The notes under the pieces were generated by a model, which was not told the DNA's origin, ran no database searches, and saw only the letters and a program-made list of their open reading frames with translations. 64,000 nt of DNA. Source: Uranotaenia lowii (taxonomy: Eukaryota; Arthropoda; Insecta; Diptera; Culicidae). Within the stretch, counting starts at the first letter, position 1. Each line of letters begins with the position of its first letter. The DNA lies in the NCBI RefSeq assembly GCF_029784155.1, contig NC_073693.1, positions 186,083,802 through 186,147,801 of the forward strand, in the 5' to 3' direction. The position numbers were made by a program, and so were the translations under genes. This document shows, piece after piece, positions 1 through 10,700 of this stretch.

Positions 1-537
1 GTGTAGAAAAACTGAAATAGGTTAAAATCTAACTGAGATGAAACAACGAAATTGAGTGAATTCACGTCACAAAATTTAATTATTGTAATATTTTATAGGG
101 GAAATATGCGATGCAAGCTGAATTGGCCCTTCAGATGGTCGGATTTTATTTTCAAAACAAAATCAAAATTATTAAAAACAGTAGTAATTTTAACGTTTGA
201 TTCCTCAATATGTTGATATTTAAGTGGGAGGCAAAATAAGAAAATAGTTTGAAAAAAAAATTGATAGTTTAAAATTGAACAAGTCGGAATAATATAAAAT
301 TTTAAAATGGTACACAAAATTTGAAGGCCGTAAAGGATATTGTCTAACGGGGCATCATACAACAGCGGGGTTAGATGCAACATTTATATAATACCACACT
401 GGATCAATTTTAAATTTAATGTATTGTAATAAAGTTATCTTTTATTGATTACAAAAATAAAGCTAGTTTTTTAAATTTTTTTATATTTATATAAAATTTG
501 AAAAATCGAGCAATAAATGTACAAATTTTAAAATTTT
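1..537. other. AT-rich intergenic DNA, nothing recognised
   Basis: Strongly AT-rich sequence with frequent stops in all frames and no protein-like reading frame, RNA gene or terminal repeat that I could identify. Short frames here are typical of random AT-rich DNA. Confidence 0.6.
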
Positions 538-668
538 TCGATGCCGTAAAAAACTTTACACAGTATGACGGATTGGCTAGATAATATTACCTACAAACAT
601 TATACTGGTTTCTTCATGCTATATCAACACTGTTGGTGTGAACATATTTTTCGAGCGATCACTCAATT
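538..668 (+). repeat. Interspersed repeat R1, copy 1
   Basis: About 130 bp with a core reading 'gccgtaaaaaacttta' followed by 'cagtatgacggatt'. The same core occurs at 63654-63781 (same strand) and about 55070-55165 (opposite strand), with similar flanking sequence. It is probably an arm of a non-autonomous mobile element. No terminal structure is clear, so family and boundaries are open. Confidence 0.6.
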
Positions 669-854
669 TTTTTAAACAAATATTTTTATAATTCAGTTAG
701 GTGTCTGGGCTAAAATGCAAATCAAACAAACACCTTGTTAATCTCGTTTCCATGTCCTGGAATATGAATGTTTTGCAACACGCGTTTGTAAACATTGATA
801 TTTCATTCAACCAAACATTTATTTTTAAGATTTCAGCTCGTAGAATTTTTCGTA

Positions 855-1262
855 GTATTTTTTAACCCCTTAATGTATGCAACATCCTTATTTTCAGAAA
901 AAATGTAAAAATTCGTTTTTACAGAACTAAAAACAACTGCAATTGGTGTTTTCGTGTGTAATGGTTTAATGCATCGCAAATATATTAAAAACTATAAATT
1001 TTCATACGTGTTCATGAGACTTTTCATAAAAAACGAAGCTTGTTGCAAGTTACCCCATTTTCAAAAGAGGCTGAAAATCGCATGTTTTTAGAAAATTCAC
1101 GAAAATAGCTTAAGAAACTAATCATTTTTCTAACTACGCCAATTTGATGTCATATCATCCTTAAATTTTTGATGTATAAGGGGTAGGATTAACTGTGAAC
1201 ATAAGTTTTTAGAAGCCATTGAAGTTGAAAATTGTTGCATGTCGCCCCAGTTGGCGGTAGTT
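855..1262 (+). repeat. Interspersed repeat R2 (MITE-like), copy 1
   Basis: Starts near 'cccttaatgtatgcaacat' and ends near 'gttgcatgtcgccccagtt'. About 400 bp of similar sequence in the same order recur at 7120-7515 (plus) and 21139-21560 (minus). The shared order of blocks over three loci supports one interspersed family. No coding capacity. Confidence 0.65.
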
Positions 1263-2204
1263 CATAATAGCTTGAAAATTCGTGACGTGAAAACCCTGCT
1301 GTGTTTGAACTGTGTTAAATCACGTCGCAGCTTTAAAGAGGCTTAATTTTGTTTCTTGTTGTTCTATCAGAATGCAATTTGTGGGTAGTTGGTTCGTTTA
1401 CAATTGTTCTAAGAGATTGATATACAATTTCCACAGTGATAACAGGAAATTAAAATGATATGTACTCAATAGATAATGGTTAATTTTAGCGTGAATTCAC
1501 ATCACAAAAATAACCGATCACAACACTAACACTTTACTTTTTTTTTAATGATCAAATCATATTCATTTTAAAGGAAATTCAATTTGCGACCGTTTGCTAC
1601 TATTTATTTTATTCTGGCCTCTAGAATGAAAACAATTCATAGAAGTGGAATGTGTCATATGCATGTGTAAATAAAAGAAAAGTTTTGTGCTAAACAAAAT
1701 TTAAACAAACAAAAAATAAATAGGAATTCATATAAAAACATGAAGTCCGAATTTCACGCCAAAATTCAATAACTTTATCCTGTAATAGGTTATTTCTTCG
1801 TTCATCCTAGATTTTGTCTGGATTTATTAGATACCATTAACCGAAAAATAGCAAAGAAAAATCTCAAATTAATGATTGTATTTTTTAATGTTTGTTAATT
1901 AATTAATCGGCCTCATCGGTGAAAAATGATGTCCTTTTAAGAAAGAACATTCAAGATTTGGAAATTTCATAGACGGATAGAAAATTAGAAGAAACGAAAG
2001 ATGACGAGAATGATCGAGTAGTATTTTATTTAGGAGCTTCGACCTCCTATACCAAATTTTGGTTCAGCACAGGTCAACTACTATGAAGTGGTATACAGAT
2101 AAATAAATTAAGGAAGCTTATCTGACTTCAAGTTTCCGCTTGTCGGTAGAACCACTAATGTGTTAAGTGCCTAATATTGTGCGGAGAGTGGTAGTAGATT
2201 CAAT
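1263..2204. other. AT-rich intergenic DNA, nothing recognised
   Basis: No protein-like frame, RNA gene or clear repeat boundary seen. Around 1900-2000 there is weak similarity to the arm of the foldback at 5101-5641 ('agacggatagaa' followed by 'agaagaaa'), too short to call. Confidence 0.5.
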
Positions 2205-2335
2205 TCTATTCTTATCTGGCTAGGCTTCGACCAGACCGAACTGAGCGCCATGAGAGAATTTTGAAACAACAGAAATTGAATTCCGAGTAACTCATGTTTT
2301 ATATAAAAAAGCGAATATGACTGACTGAAAAGAGT
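2205..2335 (+). repeat. Partial copy of the MITE found intact at 57411-57674
   Basis: Contains 'ttcgaccagaccgaactg' followed by 'gcgccatgagagaatttt', which matches the terminal arm of the MITE at 57411-57674. Only one arm is visible before another element begins at 2351, so this is a truncated or interrupted copy. Confidence 0.55.
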
Positions 2336-2350
2336 TTCTAGAACTATTAA

Positions 2351-3328
2351 CACAGAGAACAGACGTACAAGCTCGAACAAAAAATCTTCAAAAAAGTGTG
2401 TAAAATTTCAAATGCTGACATCCAAAAAATACGTTAAAAATTGACTTGAAACAGTGCCATCTATTGCGCCGTTTAAGAGTTACAAATGAAATTTTCAAGT
2501 GACCAGTTTTCGAAAAGGCGCAATCGTATATGACCTCATTAACAATTAAACTAATGCTGCTTAAAATAGACGGGTTCAATTCATTGCTAGTTGAATGGAA
2601 TAAGAGTTATTTATGCCTGGAGAGAATTTCACATCCTTCATTTTAAACGGTTTTTACATATTAATGTTTTTCGGTGACTGTAACAACTTTTTTTTATTAT
2701 AAAATTTACGTAACGTTTAGGGATACTTTTCTTCTTCACCCATCATCACATTTCCCCCAGAATAACCCGAAACGTTACGTTAATAAAAATTTAAAAAAAA
2801 AAATATTGTTTCACTCATTGAAAAAAGTCATTATTTACTGAGGCAGTCCAAATAGCTTACAGTTTAACAATAAGTTTGTGCCCTTCTTAAGCGGTTATCG
2901 CCATAGTACGAATCGGCTATGCAGTCAATTAGGAACATTCTTGTCGATCAGTCTTACCCATCAGAACCGATTCACTTCTCGAAGCGGGTTACTTTCAAGT
3001 ATCACTTTTGCATACCATTGTCCAAAATTCAGCACTTGTAGCTTAAATTAAATAGCGATTAACTTTAAAGATATTTTTCCGTTATGCAACTGGACGAAAG
3101 TGTTACGAAACTTTAACAGCAATTTTCTTGAAACATGCCAAACAGTTCATACGACCTGATCAAAACTGATCAAAATTTTGTTTTTTTTTCTCAGTTTGGT
3201 TTTGACAGTTCTCTTCGTTGTGTTTGGGGACATCTGGTGGCCCAGCCAAAAAACAAAAATTGGTGCAAAACGATCGTTGGAAATTTTACACAAGTTTCGT
3301 GAGCTAGCTTGTACGTCTGTTCTCTGTG
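2351..3328. mobile_element. MITE, 978 bp, 'cacagagaacagacg' termini
   Basis: The left end reads 'cacagagaacagacgtacaa' and the right end is its inverted complement, 'ttgtacgtctgttctctgtg'. A further inverted match ('gtgtaaaatttc') continues the terminal repeat to about 60 bp with an indel. The interior has no transposase frame. The flanks share a short 'attaa'/'att', so the target duplication is uncertain. Non-autonomous DNA transposon; superfamily not assigned. Confidence 0.7.
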
Positions 3329-3571
3329 ATATTAATAATCGATTCTGGTTCATAAACATCAAAGATTTCGTCTCGAGATGAAATTACAGAGGCTGGCACA
3401 CATAAAAATCCACTTTCATGTTAAATCTTAAAATGTCGATATTTTCAGCTTCTTTAAGAATTTCAAAGAGTTCGTTGGACAGCTGGCAACTTAAATTCAA
3501 TATTCAAAAACAATGTTATAACAATATTCAAAAACGTAAACAAACTCTCAATGGAATTCATTTTGGAGAGA

Positions 3572-3866
3572 TGGCAACGCTTTTTATAGATATTTAGTTG
3601 AAATATTTTTGAAAACTTACTTCTTTAGAATTTTAGCTTATGTTTGATCATTTTTGAATAATTTTCAACTATCACTATCAAATAAGTCAACCCGATCTGA
3701 AATAACTAGTAAAGCAACTAAGATATGGTCAAAACTAATTTGCATGTTTTTTTAACGGTCGGACTATTTTATGAAAATTATCTAAAAATGATCAAACTTT
3801 AGCTTAAGTTATAAGGAAGTACTTCTTCGAAAATATTTCAACTAAACATTCATAAAGCAAGTTAAA
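3572..3866. mobile_element. Foldback/MITE with ~80-100 bp arms
   Basis: The left arm begins around 'tttagttgaaatatttttga' and runs through 'atgtttgatcatttttgaat'. The right arm is its imperfect inverted complement, ending 'tttcaactaaacattcataa'. The arms pair over most of their length and leave a ~100-nt loop near 3675-3770. No coding sequence. Confidence 0.6.
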
Positions 3867-4008
3867 CTCAATAGCTTCCTTATCTGCTTATCAGATAAAC
3901 AATACGTTGTTTGATAACAGATATACGCGTGAAATAAAAATTCATGTTTTAGAAGACTGATCCCAAACTTTTGGACGATAACTTAAATAGTAGTCTTATA
4001 TATAAAAA

Positions 4009-4330
4009 ATGGAAGCGTTTTCTTTGTAACACCATCACGTATAAACGGACGGTCGAAATGAAGTGAAATTTGGTATCCGAGGGGTTTTCGGGTCAGAGAT
4101 GGTTTGTATAATAGTTTCAAATATCTCACTTTTTATGGAAGGGGGGTCCCCATACAAAATTATCTTTTCTTCACATCTTATAAATAAAAATGGAGGCGTT
4201 TTCTTTGTAACGTCATCACGTATGAATGGTCGATCGAAATGAAGTGAAATATGGTATCCGAGGGTTTTTTGGGTCAGAGATGGTTTGTATAATAGTTTCA
4301 AGAATCTCACTTTTTATGGAAGGTGGTTTG
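4009..4330. repeat. Tandem duplication, 181-bp unit
   Basis: Two units starting 'atggaagcgttttctttg' (4009) and 'atggaggcgttttctttg' (4190), offset 181 bp. Each carries 'ggtatccgagg', 'gggtcagagatggtttgta' and 'tcactttttatgga'. The 91-residue minus-strand frame here is created by the repeat and shows no domain. Confidence 0.75.
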
Positions 4331-4449
4331 GGGTTTGAGTTTAAAGTTCAGTTTCTGGAAAATGTCCGAGCTTAAAGCTAAGTTTAGGAAATATAAACTC
4401 AACATATACTTTTTGTCAAAAACATGCAAAGAAGGTTTTTCTCACGATG

Positions 4450-4712
4450 ACCGAATGGTACGGCTCACCTTCTCTTGATTATTTACTGTGTCCTGTACCG
4501 GTGCCGCCATGTTCCACGCGCCGGATTCCAAACTCGACAAATTGCTCAATTGCTTATTTATTACATTTCCTACATATATCGCATCAGAATGGTCACTCAA
4601 TTACTAAATTTCTTATTGAAAACAACATGCCCAGCTCGGGGATCGAACCCCGACCTTCGTAGTGAGAATCGAACACGCTACCACAAGACCATGCCTACAT
4701 GTTGTTCTAACT
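4450..4712 (-). mobile_element. tRNA-derived SINE
   Basis: Read on the minus strand, the element begins with a tRNA-like head: an A-box-like 'tggtcttgtggtagcgtg' and, about 35 nt later, a B box 'gggttcgatccc' (plus-strand 4639-4650). The head is followed by ~180 bp unrelated to tRNA, so this is a SINE body and not a tRNA gene. The 3' boundary near 4450 is approximate. Confidence 0.65.
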
Positions 4713-4779
4713 GAAACTAAAAATCGAAGTGGTGTTTTGATTTTGAAAGCACATCAATGCACTTTTTGTGAATTATCAA

Positions 4780-5035
4780 ATCCCGTTTTGATCACTTTTG
4801 TGCACTTTATGTGACTTACAAAATCCCGTATTGAGCACTTTTGTGCCCTTTATGTGACTTAAATCCCGTATAACGTAGGTATAGATCACTTTTGCAACTT
4901 TCAAGTTCGTTAATGAGTACATAAAGTTCACGAAAGGGAATTGGGCAAAACTAGTCACATACAACGTACATATTAATCACTTTTGCAACTTTCAAGTTCA
5001 TTAATGAGTACATAAAGTTCACTAAAGGGAATTGG
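4780..5035. repeat. Tandem repeats: ~45-bp units, then a 91-bp duplication
   Basis: About 4785-4872 repeats 'atcccgt' and 'cacttttgtg' blocks with 'actttatgtgactta'. Then 'cacttttgcaactttcaagt' at 4888 recurs at 4979, offset 91 bp, together with 'aatgagtacataaagttcac'. The array abuts the foldback at 5101. Confidence 0.7.
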
Positions 5036-5100
5036 ACAGTTGATTCTCTTTGTCAGCCAATATGTAACTTTCAATGTCTTCATTCAAGTGAATATGTAAC

Positions 5101-5641
5101 TTTTTATGAAATGAATTTGCGGCTTTATCGGTGAGGGTTAAAGAGTTGAGATGAAAGACGGATAGAAGATCAGAAGAAAATTCTAAGGTGGTGAAAAGAG
5201 CGAAGAGCATTTGAAATAGAAACTTGACCACATGCTAAATTCTTTGTCCCGCATCAATAAACTGTATTGAAGAAGTAGTACCCAGTAGAGAAGGCACTAC
5301 ATTTTTCGATACAGTAAATTATGGATGGTTCGACCGCCATGTGAGTGTGCACATGTGCCGAACGGACAAAAAAATTTAGCATGTGGTTGCTCTGTTAAGT
5401 CTTCTATTGTGCGATATCCATAATTAACTGTATCGAAAAATGTAGTTCCTTCTCTATTGGGTACTACTTCTTCAATACAGTTAATTGATGCGGGACAAAG
5501 AATTTAGCATGTGGTCAAGCTTCTATTTCAAATGCTCTTCGCTCTTTTCACCACCTTAGAATTTTCTTCTGATCTTCTATCCGTCTTTCATTTCAACTCT
5601 TTAACCCTCACCGATAAAGCCGCAAATTCATTTCATAAAAA
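5101..5641. mobile_element. Foldback element, 541 bp with ~226-bp near-perfect arms
   Basis: The left arm 5101-5326 and right arm 5415-5641 are inverted copies: 'tttatgaaatgaatttgcgg' opens the left arm and its complement closes the right. Internal landmarks such as 'ggataga', 'ctaaggtggtgaaaagagcg' and 'gcatgtgg' occur in mirror order. The loop is ~88 nt (5327-5414). No coding sequence. Mismatches between the arms are few, so the copy is young or homogenised. Confidence 0.85.
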
Positions 5642-6283
5642 CAAATTCACGGCGATTTCTCCTCTTAAAATAATATGAATATGTAACTTTTGGTTGCTTG
5701 GGTTATTTTCCTCAGGTTCTGACTCTTTAAAAAAAAACAAAATTTTTTGGATTTTGAAAAATCGTGAGCCACTAGATCCCAAAATTGATTGACCAAAAAA
5801 CATGTAAAGTTTATGTGTTGACCCAAAACTGTTATTTCATAATTCATTTCGATAATTCAAAGCAATTTCAGATGATGAAATAAAAAAGAGAGTTGTGAAT
5901 GACCGAATAGATTCAAAAACCTGGCTCGTGAACTTTTTGGCAAAAGTCCTTATTTAGGATGGACAAAATATTTTTCATAACTTTTCATTTGGCATAAGAA
6001 AACTTTACAGATAGGAAAAACGTATTTTAAGTTCTAAATGTGTATAAAAACATAAAAATATATCTAGGTGGCCAAGATGTCTGACCCACGATTCCCCACA
6101 AGCTATGATTTGGAAATTGGTTGCGTTTGTGTGATTTTTTAATGTTTCATAAAAAAAAATCCTTTTCCACGTGAAAGAACATGACAAAACTAAGATCATA
6201 GGCGTATGAGCATATTTTTGTTATAAACTTTAGGTTCCCCATCGATGCAATTAGCGTGTGCTCGTTTAAATATGTAAGTAGAG
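5642..6283. other. AT-rich intergenic DNA, nothing recognised
   Basis: No convincing reading frame, RNA or repeat end. Short frames on the minus strand lack domain-like composition. Confidence 0.55.
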
Positions 6284-6554
6284 TGGAGTAAGTGGAGATG
6301 GATTAGGCACACGCTACGAAGAGATGAGAACGAGATTTGCAGAGAGGCGCTTGAATTGAATCCAGAGGGACATCGAAGGAGAGGCAGACCCAGAAGCTCG
6401 TGGCGGCGAAGCCTAGCCGCCAAAGTCCGAACTGTCGACGAAGATCTTGACTAACACTAAGTGGAGACGCTGGCTCCGGATAGTCAACAGTAGAGGTCTT
6501 TTACCACGGCCCTATGCACCGGAGGATCGGCGCGGGAACATTAAGTAAGTAGAA
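6284..6554 (+). pseudogene. Degenerate 3' end of an RTE-type LINE
   Basis: The plus-strand frame reads KWRWI, HTLRRDENEICREAL and GHRRRGRP, the same C-terminal segment as the intact RTE ORF at 27055-30018, then breaks down. The tail ends in 'taagtaagtag', matching the short tandem tail of the two full-size copies. Only about the last 90 codons remain, with stops and substitutions. This is an old, heavily 5'-truncated copy of the same or a close family. Confidence 0.8.
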
Positions 6555-6715
6555 GTACACATCTGAGATATTCAGAGTGACCCATGGCCCACGTTACCTC
6601 ACTCTATCCTACCACCCGGCCTCCGATACCCCCACCTGTCAAGTTTCATGAGAATCGAATAAGTAGTTTCCGAGTCTATAAAGAACAGACAGACAAAAAT
6701 TCATTATTATGTATA
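6555..6715 (+). repeat. Retroposon-type tail sequence
   Basis: Contains 'aagtttcatgagaatcgaat' followed by 'agtagtttccgagtctataa' and 'acagacagacaaaaattcat'. From memory, this resembles the 3' end of a widespread class of insect repeats. It lies between an RTE 3' end and a MITE fragment. Family assignment would need a repeat-library search. Confidence 0.4.
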
Positions 6716-7119
6716 AGGTGAAAGGGGATACTTGAATCCATTTTCTTATTTTCATCATACCTTTTTGGAAAAATATTGAAGATCACCGTCTTGCATTTTC
6801 TGACAGCATGTGATTTCAAGTTTATATGCTGCAAAAGTTAAATCGATACATGAACCCGTAGCTAAACAAGAAGCGTTTTCGTGGGACTAAAATATAAAAA
6901 AGATTTGAAGATCTTTATAAAAAAGATTTGACACTTTTTATTAGTGTCAGACCAAAAGAAATCCGAAAGTTCGTCTAGTGCCCTATATTCATTGCATACT
7001 TTAAGCGCAATTATCTAATTTTAAGATAAAAGCACCTTTGTGAGCCCCTTTTATCAGGAAATTATTGGATGCATAAAAGTCATTTGATAAATATTAATCA
7101 TTTCAGTAGCATTTTTATA
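6716..7119 (+). repeat. Partial copy of the 960-bp 'ggggatacttgatcc' MITE
   Basis: Begins 'ggggatacttgaatcc' and continues with 'tttttggaaaaatattgaag', 'cattttctgacagc' and 'cgtttt' plus 'cgtgggac', in the same order as the first half of the intact copies. It then merges into repeat R2 near 7120. More diverged than the other copies. Confidence 0.7.
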
Positions 7120-7515
7120 GTAGTTTTTATCCCTAAATGTATGCAACACACTGATGCTTTTTCTTTGAAAACATTATTGATAGAAAACATAATTTCAACA
7201 AAACAAAAAATAGCTGCAACTACTGCAATTACTAATGCGTAATGACATCACAAATACATGAAAAGCTATAAATTTCAAAACGTTTTCATTTGATTATGTA
7301 TTAAAAATGAAGTTTTTTGCAATTTACCCCTTTTTCTTAGTAGGGTGAAAATCGCATGTTTTTGTAAATTAACTAATATTTTTTCTGATAACGTCAATTT
7401 GATGTCCCATCAATCTTATAACTTTTGATATACAAGTGATATGACTATCTGCTTACATTAAGTTTTTAGAAGCCATTGAAGTTGAAAAGTGTTGCATGAT
7501 GCCCCAGTTGACGGT
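7120..7515 (+). repeat. Interspersed repeat R2, copy 2
   Basis: Opens 'ccctaaatgtatgcaacaca' and closes 'gttgcatgatgccccagtt', with the same internal order as the copy at 855-1262 ('aagccattgaagttgaaaa' near the end of both). Confidence 0.65.
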
Positions 7516-9049
7516 AAGTACCTAATTGATTTTCTGAAGTTCGACGATTCATCCATTTATCGTGAACTATCAGATAAAAAGTTTCGCTTATAATTAGTTC
7601 CGCTAACTAAACACAGCTAAATCTTTTAAACACCATTCAGAAACATAAAAAAATATCGTTCCATCCTCAATATTTAATATAGCCATTGATTCATTTGATC
7701 AAATTTCAGACAAACGAAGGTGTAGTTTTGCTCTGGTGTCATTAAATTCCTACATTTATTTTGTTAAACTATACAAAATCTGTATTCATTACGTTTTTTT
7801 TTAATTAGTAGAATTTATAACTGAAACAAGTAATCAAAAAATGCATATTATTTTTTTTGGTTTTCGAAAACTTTCAGACCTCTCAGTGATACTTATGATT
7901 GATAAAGATTTATTGCACTGGTATAATGTAGGTTTTTCAATTCCAGAGAATACGAGGAAATGATATTACCTTCTTATCAACAATCGGTCAACATTAAAAT
8001 CTGAAAATAGAAAAAAAAAAAAAAAAAGACATTAGTCGACTTCATCAAGTTGATCTCCAAAATTATTGTTACCAAATCTACCCTCCTCATCAGTGCAATA
8101 TCAATAGGATCTATAGGATACTTTTCACTTTATGCTTTAAGCATTATAGTAACTTGTATAATGATAATCACTCATAAAATGCTTGAGTTTATTTGATTGA
8201 TATAAGTTCATATAGATGAATGAGAAGGTAGAAGGTGAAATGAAGTTAAAGAATACAAAATAAATCAATGGCCTCGTCGACAAAAGTAAAACAAAATAAA
8301 GTTCTTCGCATTATCAACAAAATTAAACTAATTTAACATCTACGATTTATATTTGAAAATGACTAAAATTGTTCCAAAAAGCCATGTAAGATTCAGAAGT
8401 TGTTTCTGGTCGGAGAAATTTGTCTCCACTCTCGAATTTGTGAAAATTTGTTGTTTGCGGTGTACTGCAACAGCCGGCAAATTTCACATTACCCTTTTGC
8501 CTACAACAGGTCAAGATTCCTTAATCAAGGTTTTTTTTTTCTTCGAAATGGCAAATGCTATAACCGCCAGCAGCCATTACATATCACTACTCTCTCGGCC
8601 TAGAAACCTGTTCCACCGGGCGGGCAGGTCGCTTGATCAGTCGGTCTTTTGGCTGGCTTGTTGGCCATTCACGCTGGCGCTGCCTCTGCACAGAGGGGTG
8701 AAAGAAAGTTTTCACTCTCACTTGGGACGTCGTCGTCATTCCGTCATGGTCCGTCGTCGTACAGGTTCCATCGATAATCCTTCCTCAAAAAAAAAAAAAT
8801 ACTTCACCAAAGCTGCACAATCGAGCCGATTGTTTCATGACTGGGTGTCTTGAAAAGAAGCCTAATGAGTTATTTTTAAGACACTCGAGAACGGATTATT
8901 TCCGGTATTCCGTATCATATTTTTACAGTAACATCTTCATGGAAAAGAAGACAAAAGCGTTACGTGAGGGGTCTCAATTGTAAACAACCTTCAAACTAAT
9001 AAAAAAAAACTAATTTAAATTTCTTCCCAAAAGGCACCCAAAAAGAAAC
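7516..9049. other. Low-copy intergenic DNA with a GC-richer patch at 8.55-8.77 kb
   Basis: Mostly AT-rich. At about 8555-8770 there is a GC-richer stretch with (cgt)n runs. A frame of 166 codons from 8353 crosses it but has no recognisable domain, and its N-terminal half lies in AT-rich sequence, so I do not call it a gene. The patch could be part of an exon or regulatory region. Confidence 0.4.
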
Positions 9050-9056
9050 AGAGATA

Positions 9057-9161
9057 CCTAGTTCCTGTACAAAGAGTGCGAGCTGTGCAGCCTCCAGGCT
9101 ATGAGCTCTGTCTGTGTCGTGGATAAATTTACGCGAAATCGGGCGTTGTATCTCCCTGAGT
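9057..9161 (+). other. Possible small exon, unverified
   Basis: A short GC-richer stretch is open in more than one frame and ends 'gagtcag' directly before 'gtaaaaa', a plausible splice donor at 9162. One frame encodes a Cys-rich stretch with MSSVCVVDKFTRNRALY. No acceptor of good quality is visible and the frame cannot be chosen. Offered only as a candidate. Confidence 0.2.
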
Positions 9162-9399
9162 CAGGTAAAAAATTCCATAACAAATATGCAGTTATTCTCC
9201 GCCATTTTCACCACAAGTGCAAAACCGCCCATCATGCCAATCGATGAGTGCATTTCTTTTTTATTATTTTTTTTTTTTGCATTTCGATTACAGCATTCTT
9301 ACAAAGTAGGTACTGCTCTGGATGGGAATACTTTCGATTAGAATGACTCTTCAAATATCGTAAAGCTATAGGTATTATCCATCGAAGTAATATTGATAT

Positions 9400-10700
9400 G
9401 ACTTGAACCATCTCAGAAGATTTTCTTTAAAATGGGTTCAGATGCAAACTATTTTTAAAAAGGTGGTTTGTCATGCAGAATAATTTCTCATGTTTTTTAA
9501 CAAGGTGCTCCTATACTAAATTCATAGAAAAAATGACAGAACTCATACAATTTTAACAGATATTTGTGGAATCTTGTACACATATAAATTTTGACATGAC
9601 AAAGCGATTTATTGTGATCTTCCCAATTTGAAATACAAGGGGTCCCATACAAAATCAACATTAAGTTTGATACAACCTGATCAAATTTCATGTAATGTTG
9701 ATAAAATTTTAGAAACAAGTATGATTTAGAATAAAAAGATGATTTATTTTACAGATGGACTCTTCCCATATTCTATACGGGGGTTGCCACCCATACGGCA
9801 GAACACGGATAAATTGCAAGTGATTTTTATCAAATTTGGAACGCACGTAATTTACTACGTGACAAGATAATTTGTTGTAACTGAAAAAATCCTTTTTTTA
9901 ACCGGGGGCTTCCATACAAAATCCATATGAAAATTATAAAGGCCTGTTTTAACAAAACAAGACGAATAATTTTATCGAATATCTGTCTCTTGTGAAACTG
10001 AAATCAGTATAAATTTACAATACGCTTTACAGACTTAATAAATGACGTGGAAAACTAAAGATTAACCCCAGTATTAACCCAGTACCAATATGGGAATCGA
10101 ACCCATGTTATCAGTGGACCATCGATAACCGTCTTACCACGCTACCCACTTGACCACTAAGACGTAATTTTAAGAGATTTCAATCAGATTTGGACCTGAT
10201 TTTTTAACTATTGTCAGCTTTGGAACAGTTGAAAAGTTTGTTTTATCGAATTGGGAACACAAATAAAATTCACATAACCAGCTGATTTAGGTACCTCTGC
10301 TTCTTACACATTGGGGTCCTTGAAAGTTCCGATACAACTCGAAAGATGTTGAGTGATTTTCTAAAATTTTCGTAAAAAAAAGTTTTAAGAATCGGTTTAA
10401 ACGATATTCATTTAATATTAATAATATATTTTTATATTAAGAGATAATTCATTACACTGAATAGGAAGGGAGCTTTCCCATACAAAATCGAGTTCAAATG
10501 TGATACAACTCAAACAACTTCCATACAATTTGATCTGCATTCTGCATCTGAATTCTGTATTGAAAGGTATCGTAAAAAATATAATTGATTTTTATAAATT
10601 TGGTACACAAGCAAGTTTTGACACAGAAAGATAATCTGAAACCAAAATAAAACTAAATCCACTTCGGGAAAGTTTTTTTCTAGGTGGATGCTAGAGGGAA
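9400..10700. repeat. Degenerate tandem array with 'cccatacaaaat' motif
   Basis: Units of roughly 200-300 bp share 'cccatacaaaatc' or 'tccatacaaaatc' (about 9647, 9912 and 10480), 'gatacaact' or 'gatacaacc', and a following 'caaattt' and 'acacaag' block. Similarity is loose, so the array is old. It is interrupted by a SINE at 10085-10166. Confidence 0.5.
10085..10166 (-). mobile_element. tRNA-derived SINE head
   Basis: On the minus strand, 'tagtggtcaagtgggtag' resembles an A box and 'gggttcgattcc' (plus-strand 10093-10104) is a good B box. The region between is longer than in a functional tRNA and no acceptor stem pairs. I therefore call it a SINE or tRNA-like retroposon. The 3' part probably runs to about 9990, but the end is not clear. 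Confidence 0.5.

Noticed and set aside
4035..4310. 91-codon minus-strand frame
   Set aside because: It is produced by the 181-bp tandem duplication and repeats the same peptide twice; no sign of coding.
8353..8853. 166-codon frame as a protein-coding gene
   Set aside because: No recognised domain, first half in AT-rich DNA with low-complexity runs, no splice or promoter support.
10085..10166. A functional tRNA gene
   Set aside because: A and B boxes are present, but the distance between them is too long and no acceptor stem pairs. It fits a SINE head better.
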